NCBI RefSeq assembly: GCF_019249725.2
Contig: NZ_CP137559.1
Span: 1,673,501-1,737,500 of the forward strand
DNA length: 64,000 nucleotides
From: Segatella hominis
Lineage (GTDB): Bacteria; Bacteroidota; Bacteroidia; Bacteroidales; Bacteroidaceae
Direction: 5' to 3'
A model generated the notes under the pieces. That model did not search any database, was not told the origin of the DNA, and saw only the letters and a program-made list of their open reading frames with translations. The position numbers and the translations under genes were made by a program. Positions 59,825-64,000 of the stretch are shown here, one piece after another (the first letter of the stretch is position 1; the number at the start of each line of letters is the position of its first letter).

Positions 59825-59936
59825 ATTTGTTATTTTTAAGTTGATTTATACTGTGTCAACTTTTTCTAGGACAAGACAGGGCAATATATCTGTGATAATA
59901 AAAAAAGAGTAAAAGAAAGAAAAACATCAGGAAATA

Positions 59937-59968
59937 TTTGGCAGAAAGAAGAAAAAGTCGTAACTTTG
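59937..59968 (+). promoter_or_regulatory. Promoter and long leader of rpmE
   Basis: TTTG at 59937-59940, 20 bp, TAACTTTG at 59961-59968. The start near 59975 gives a leader of about 108 nt. It can form a GGGCATGCA...ATCCCC-type fold and might contain an L31 autoregulatory site. Confidence 0.65.
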
Positions 59969-60082
59969 CACCCTGTTAAGTGTAAAGGCTATAATGGGCA
60001 TGCACCGAAAGGACATGAGATGATGCGAAGAACATCCCCATAACGTCTATTTTTAATAACCCAATAAAAATAAAAAAGAAAA

Positions 60083-60334
60083 ATGAAAAAAGGTATTCAT
60101 CCAGAGAACTATCGTCCTGTAGTATTCAAAGATATGTCTAATGGCGACATGTTCCTCTCTCAGTCAACATGCAAGACTAACGACACTGTTGAGTTCGAAG
60201 GCGAGACTTATCCAGTAGTAAAGATTGAAATCTCTAGCACTTCTCACCCATTCTATACAGGTAAGAGCAAGCTTGTTGATACTGCAGGTCGCGTTGACCG
60301 CTTCATGAACCGTTACGGTAAGTTGAAGAAGTAA
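60083..60334 (+). CDS. rpmE2: 50S ribosomal protein L31 type B
   Basis: 83 residues. [20 protein letters not shown] and [20 protein letters not shown] are standard for the zinc-free type B L31 (no CxxC). It is a single gene with its own promoter and terminator. Highly biased codons indicate strong expression. Confidence 0.94.
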   Translation: MKKGIHPENYRPVVFKDMSNGDMFLSQSTCKTNDTVEFEGETYPVVKIEISSTSHPFYTGKSKLVDTAGRVDRFMNRYGKLKK

Positions 60335-60373
60335 TATACCTTTTCATTTAAAGGATATATTATCGCAAGATAC

Positions 60374-60421
60374 AAAAGTGCGTTCGAGCGTAGTTGCATA
60401 TACGCTGGTACGCACTTTTTT
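60374..60421 (+). terminator. Terminator of rpmE
   Basis: AAAAGTGCG and CGCACTTTT with an inner GCGTA/TACGC-type stem form a long hairpin followed by TTCGGTTTT. Confidence 0.82.
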
Positions 60422-60487
60422 CGGTTTTATACATTTCTACGAGAATGACTATTTTTATATTACAAATTATATTCTAACACGACTTCT

Positions 60488-61471
60488 ATGAAACGAATCA
60501 AGATTTACCTTTTGATGCTTCTCGCTGCACTCACAGTAGGTAGCTGTGGAAGCGATAATGACGGTCCTGGTGGTGGAATCGTCAATACGAATACCAACGC
60601 CAATGTTGTAACCCCAGGAATGCCTAACGAAATCACACGTTTGGAATTTCCAAAGGTGAAAGGTGGAACAAGTACAATCATCGTTCACGAAACTGACCAA
60701 TACGGTGTCAACTTCTGCACAGAATTTGATACCAGTAAGAAATCACAGCGATGGAGTTGCTATGCAGTCTATAAGAGTAACAACCTGAAAGGCTGGAATA
60801 GACAGAACTGGAAGTCTAAAGAAGGAGTATCATGGAATGGTAAGACTTGGAAAGGAGATCCTTTCCAGATAGACCCAGAAATTCCTGCTAACTTGCAACC
60901 AAGTATTAAAGAATTTAGCTCTTCCAGCATGCCAAGTGAAGGAATCACCTACTTCCAGAGAGGACATATCGTTGCTTCTGAAGACAGAATCTGCAGCATG
61001 GATGTAAATGGACAGACTTTCTATATGACCAATATGCAGCCTCAGAGAGGAGAATTCAATACCGGCATTTGGGAAAAAATGGAAGAAAAAATCAGAAGCT
61101 TTCTGACATACAATATGAGCACTCAAGCTACGCATGCCAATGATACTATGTATGTCTGCAAAGGTGGAACCATTGACAAGTCTGAGCAGATTTTGGGCTA
61201 CACAAAAAATAGATTTATAGTTCCTAAATACTTTTTTGCAGCAGTCATGATCAAAAACAAATCCGGTCATAAAGCCATCGGATTCTGGTTTGAACACAAA
61301 GATTATCCTTCCACAGAAAAGTTGAGCGCACATATTATCAATATTGCCAAACTTGAGGAACTTACTGGTATTGACTTCTTCTGCAATCTTCCTGATGATG
61401 AGGAAAGACAGATCGAGAACGTGAATATCACACCATCCTATTTGCAAACTGTTTGGAAAACAACAAACTAA
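60488..61471 (+). CDS. NUC1-type DNA/RNA non-specific endonuclease lipoprotein
   Basis: 327 residues. Lipoprotein signal LLMLLAALTVGSCGS with Cys near residue 19. The nuclease domain (about 75-310) carries the ββα-metal site: FQRGHIVASEDRI with catalytic His near residue 160, and FYMTNMQPQRGEFNTGIWEK, MEEKI with metal-binding Asn and the helix Glu. Family members degrade DNA and RNA outside the cell. Together with the nuclease at 51637 and the OB-fold lipoproteins this makes nucleic-acid feeding a plausible theme of this stretch. Confidence 0.88.
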   Translation: MKRIKIYLLMLLAALTVGSCGSDNDGPGGGIVNTNTNANVVTPGMPNEITRLEFPKVKGGTSTIIVHETDQYGVNFCTEFDTSKKSQRWSCYAVYKSNNLKGWNRQNWKSKEGVSWNGKTWKGDPFQIDPEIPANLQPSIKEFSSSSMPSEGITYFQRGHIVASEDRICSMDVNGQTFYMTNMQPQRGEFNTGIWEKMEEKIRSFLTYNMSTQATHANDTMYVCKGGTIDKSEQILGYTKNRFIVPKYFFAAVMIKNKSGHKAIGFWFEHKDYPSTEKLSAHIINIAKLEELTGIDFFCNLPDDEERQIENVNITPSYLQTVWKTTN

Positions 61472-61506
61472 GTTCTCTGATACTTTACAACATTTCACAA
61501 TACAGA

Positions 61507-61558
61507 AAAGTTAAGAGGATGCATCGAAACGATTCGTTTGATGCATCCTCTTAACTTT
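61507..61558. terminator. Terminator between the NUC1 gene and the lipoprotein pair
   Basis: AAGTTAAGAGGATGCATC and GATGCATCCTCTTAACTT form an 18-bp perfect stem, extended by GAAACG/CGTTT-type pairing. It can act in both directions. Confidence 0.9.
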
Positions 61559-61574
61559 TCCTCCAACACAAGGT

Positions 61575-62312
61575 TTATCTTCTGCTATTAAAACGAGAAG
61601 ACGTTCCCTTAATCGGACTCTGATAAGCAGCCTTACCAAATGATTTATGCTCAGTTACATCTGCTCCACGAGTCTGAGCCTTGGCATTATTGGTATCGTT
61701 CAAGCGCTTAAAATCAAAATAGATAACATCGCCCTTAACGCTTCCTGTTCCTATCATATAACCGAAGAAAGTATCATATCCCTTCTTGTCTTCATATCCC
61801 AAATGGAAACCAGCCTGAGAAGAACCATAGTCTAACACAAAGGTTGCCCCACTTTTCTTGTACTTGATATAAATATCTCCATTATCCTCTATGTACCAGG
61901 AGAAATCCAAGGTCTGGCTCTTATCTTCAATGACATTTCCTTGAGAATCCAAGAGATAATCAGTCTCCACACCCTCTCCACTATAAGATTTTGAATTCTG
62001 ATTATATTGGAAGAACTTCATGGTCGTATAATAAACATCTGTGCTGCGCGATTCACCATCCTCTTTGATATAAGAATAATCCATCTCACCGTCCCATTCT
62101 CCACAGAGAGTCTGGGCCATCGCCGTACGTTCATCACCACCTTGGTTGTTTCCATTACCACCCTGATTCCAATAATCATTATTCCAGTGCCAGTCGCCAT
62201 AGTTATTGCTCCAGCCGTATGGATCATACCAAGGATCATCGTCACAACTGACAAATGTCATGGATGCTACTGTTATCGCAGCCAACATCAACAAAGATTT
62301 TATATATTTCAT
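61575..62312 (-). CDS. Lipoprotein of unknown function, Trp/Tyr/Asn-rich N-terminus
   Basis: 245 residues. Lipoprotein signal LLMLAAITVASMTFVSCDDD with Cys near 24. A low-complexity segment rich in W, Y, N and G follows (DPYGWSNNYGDWHWNNDYWN, QGGNGNNQGG). Residues about 65-245 look like a small beta-barrel with ALCGEWDGEMDY-type opening, comparable to lipocalin-like domains. It lies 50 bp downstream of a related lipoprotein on the same strand. No known family was recognised. Confidence 0.7.
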   Translation of the reverse strand: MKYIKSLLMLAAITVASMTFVSCDDDPWYDPYGWSNNYGDWHWNNDYWNQGGNGNNQGGDERTAMAQTLCGEWDGEMDYSYIKEDGESRSTDVYYTTMKFFQYNQNSKSYSGEGVETDYLLDSQGNVIEDKSQTLDFSWYIEDNGDIYIKYKKSGATFVLDYGSSQAGFHLGYEDKKGYDTFFGYMIGTGSVKGDVIYFDFKRLNDTNNAKAQTRGADVTEHKSFGKAAYQSPIKGTSSRFNSRR

Positions 62313-62362
62313 ATCTCGTCCCTTTCTTTTTAATCTGTTCCCTGAGGAAACAGCAAATCTCT

Positions 62363-62965
62363 TTACTTATTCTTATAATTGACCACTCTTCTCAGATATT
62401 TCAGCGAATCAGAATCTGAGGAAGAAGCACGGGTATCATCGATAGTTCCCAGATGAGGCTTTGCCCAACCATATCCCCATGAATCATACCAATCATCACT
62501 ATCATACCAGTCATAATTCCAACTGTTAGGAGAAGCCGTCTTCACCAATCTGAAATCCGCGCTGCTATTTCCACATTCAACCGTTCCATAGAAATAATCA
62601 TCATCCAAAGAATAGTTATAAATCGTAGCATACGAGTTTTCCTCTATGAAGTGAATATTGATAACACCATTACTCACCGCCCACTCTATGTGATTAGCAA
62701 CGTAATTCCAAGGAGCATTGCTGTATCGGTCTATCCAATACCCCTTTCCGTGGTCGGAATAAGAGTTGCTTGGAACAAACGTTATCTCAGAAGTGGTAGA
62801 AGCATAATAATGATCACCATACGTCAATCCAATATCCATATAGCCTTTCCAAGTGCCATATAAAGTATCGCCAATGTCAGCGTCCTCATCGCAAGATGTG
62901 AAACTGAGGCTCATCAAAGCCACGATAGCCATCGTCAAGAGAGTCTTTAAATTTTTCATATCCAT
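62363..62965 (-). CDS. Lipoprotein of unknown function, relative of the next gene
   Basis: 200 residues (start 62965, or 62959 at the second Met). Lipoprotein signal MAIVALMSLSFTSCDEDADI. LYGTWKGYMDIG resembles the GEWDGEMDY block of the downstream protein, again a lipocalin-like opening. A W/Y/D-rich segment lies near the C-terminus (WNYDWYDSDDWYDSWGYGWA) instead of the N-terminus. The promoter at 63003-63033 serves both genes. Confidence 0.7.
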   Translation of the reverse strand: MDMKNLKTLLTMAIVALMSLSFTSCDEDADIGDTLYGTWKGYMDIGLTYGDHYYASTTSEITFVPSNSYSDHGKGYWIDRYSNAPWNYVANHIEWAVSNGVINIHFIEENSYATIYNYSLDDDYFYGTVECGNSSADFRLVKTASPNSWNYDWYDSDDWYDSWGYGWAKPHLGTIDDTRASSSDSDSLKYLRRVVNYKNK

Positions 62966-63002
62966 ATAAGTCTTTAAATTACATTTCTTTGTTTATTTGC
63001 TG

Positions 63003-63033
63003 CAAAGATACGCCAAATAATCATACCAACAAA
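63003..63033 (-). promoter_or_regulatory. Promoter of the lipoprotein pair
   Basis: Minus-strand TTTG (63030-63033), 19 bp, TATCTTTG (63003-63010). Confidence 0.72.
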
Positions 63034-63093
63034 GGGTTTTTAGGAAAAAAACAGGGAGAAATCCCTATGATGTAATGGAATATCCCTAAACAA

Positions 63094-63125
63094 TTTGGAA
63101 ATTACAAGTTTTTTGTTTATCTTTG
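63094..63125 (+). promoter_or_regulatory. Promoter of the hybrid two-component gene
   Basis: TTTG at 63094-63097, 20 bp, TATCTTTG at 63118-63125; about 88 bp before the ATG. Confidence 0.7.
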
Positions 63126-63213
63126 TCCAAGAAAAGCTGCACTCGGCAATTTGAAAACAAGTTTTCATTGCGCTCGTTTGCATTTTCTTTGTCGAAAATA
63201 TTAACTTAAGAAT

Positions 63214-64000
63214 ATGACCAGAAGAATCATACACATTATTATATTGGGGTTATTATCAATATCCGGATATTGCGGAACACCCTATTGTGACATCAGAAAG
63301 TTCTCTATTCTGGATGGACTTGCTGCCAACAACATATCAGACTTATGTCAGGGAGCAGACAACATGATGTGGTTTGCTACCTATAATGGTCTGTCATATT
63401 ATGACGGCTATACTTTCCACACTTTCCGTGACTTACCTGATAACCAAGATGTCCTCAGTACGAATCGTATTCGCAATATCTTCCCTTGCACCAACTATGA
63501 CCTTTGGTGTATTACATACGACCGTCGTCTCTACATATATGATACCCATTTGTGCGACTTTGTAAACATAGAGGATCAAATCAACGAGAAGTTCAACATC
63601 CATCTTTATGCCGATAAAGTTTACACCCTAAGTCCAAAAGCAAGTTGGATAACTACAGCTGACCACAAATACGCAATCAGAATTTCAGGAAAAGAATTTA
63701 CAGACGACAATCCAAAACTCATCATGGGAGGAACTAAAAGCCTGCCAAGTGGAAATATCTGGTATATTACCGCCGACAAAAAGGGGCGTGAATGGATTCT
63801 TACAGACAAGGGTACTCACATCTATGGTACCAAATTCACCACTCCAATTCCATTTAAATGGTTCCGACAGGTAGGCAACACCATTTACCTGGCTACAGCA
63901 GATGGCAGAGTTGCCGTCTTTGATGAAACCAGAAACCATATCTCCATGATTCCGATGCCGGAAGGAGTCACAAAAATCAATGAATTAAAAAATACAGGCT
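63214..64000 (+). CDS. Hybrid two-component system sensor, propeller N-terminus (partial)
   Basis: About 262 codons are visible; the gene runs past the window. A signal or membrane segment (RIIHIIILGLLSISGYCG) is followed by two-component propeller repeats: FSILDGLAANNISDLCQGAD, NMMWFATYNGLSYYDGYTFH with the typical W-ATxxGLxxYDG pattern, then NIFPCTNYDLWCITYDRRLY. In Bacteroidales such proteins sense a glycan or other ligand outside the inner membrane and carry kinase, receiver and AraC domains in one chain. Those domains are not in view, so the hybrid nature is inferred. Confidence 0.8.
   Translation, partial: MTRRIIHIIILGLLSISGYCGTPYCDIRKFSILDGLAANNISDLCQGADNMMWFATYNGLSYYDGYTFHTFRDLPDNQDVLSTNRIRNIFPCTNYDLWCITYDRRLYIYDTHLCDFVNIEDQINEKFNIHLYADKVYTLSPKASWITTADHKYAIRISGKEFTDDNPKLIMGGTKSLPSGNIWYITADKKGREWILTDKGTHIYGTKFTTPIPFKWFRQVGNTIYLATADGRVAVFDETRNHISMIPMPEGVTKINELKNTG

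Larger units (their letters stand above)
58333..59873 (-). mobile_element. IS3-family insertion sequence
   Basis: Two overlapping transposase frames on the minus strand are bounded on the right by TGTCCTAGAAAAAGTTGACA (minus strand, from 59873). On the left, TTTCCTATATTTAGTTGACT (from 58333) matches that sequence in 14 of 20 positions. A 16-bp palindrome CCACCCCTAGGGGTGG (58487-58502) lies after orfB and may be its terminator. The left boundary is uncertain because of the 32-bp repeats. No clear target duplication was found. Gene layout and frameshift are typical of IS3 elements. Confidence 0.75.

Overview
The window looks like chromosomal DNA from a Bacteroidales bacterium, most likely Prevotella or Segatella (S. 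copri-like). The reasons are: many promoters of the Bacteroidetes form (TTTG or TTG, 19-20 bp, TAnnTTTG), weak ribosome-binding sites, paired TonB-dependent receptors and lipoproteins, a HmuY-type heme protein, a hybrid two-component sensor start, and families largely confined to this phylum (DUF5606, DUF5689, DUF6169, DUF6575). No rRNA, tRNA or CRISPR array was seen. Species assignment is inference from family content, not from a marker gene.

Layout. 0-10.4 kb is housekeeping and metabolism: holA (cut by the window edge), a lone HsdR-N-type nuclease-fold protein, ugd, a MaoC hydratase, a DjlA-like co-chaperone, a candidate structured RNA, the zinc-ribbon/Nif3 pair, agmatine deiminase plus N-carbamoylputrescine amidase (putrescine synthesis), and an AEC transporter. 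10.5-17.6 kb is an outer-membrane and heme region: an orphan beta-barrel, then a minus-strand cluster of a polytopic membrane protein, a calycin-like secreted protein, HmuY and a HmuR-like TonB receptor. The first two genes of that cluster have matching promoters.

17.7-34.2 kb is an A+T-rich accessory island. It holds Vsr, a decayed PIN toxin with its antitoxin joined to a HigA-like gene, a DUF6575 gene, and a complete LlaJI-type restriction-modification operon (controller, two m5C methyltransferases, McrB-like ATPase/GTPase, endonuclease). It also holds a MntA/HepT toxin-antitoxin pair, a PLD-helicase-DUF3427 gene with a NUDIX gene, a candidate sRNA, a small-ORF/DUF6169 pair and a decayed AAA/PD-(D/E)XK gene. 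Copies of a repeat built on TTAATGACAC lie at both sides of the island and nowhere else that I found in the window. The controller of the LlaJI-type operon is out of frame at a seven-G run, which suggests phase variation or recent inactivation.

34.3-51.6 kb returns to core genes: MATE exporter, AraC regulator, aspartase, queF and a queuosine-precursor transporter with a candidate preQ1 riboswitch, DUF5606, coaE, YbbR, yajC, nusB, rplY, pth, hslR, two sister beta-barrel proteins (plus the tail of a third), DUF308, a histidine phosphatase, an SDR, udk and a DNA-glycosylase-like protein. 51.6-61.5 kb reads as a possible nucleic-acid scavenging region: a secreted exo/endonuclease-phosphatase, a TonB-type receptor, two OB-fold lipoproteins and a secreted NUC1-type nuclease, interrupted by an IS3-family element and rpmE. 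The window ends with two small lipoproteins and the start of a propeller-type hybrid two-component sensor.
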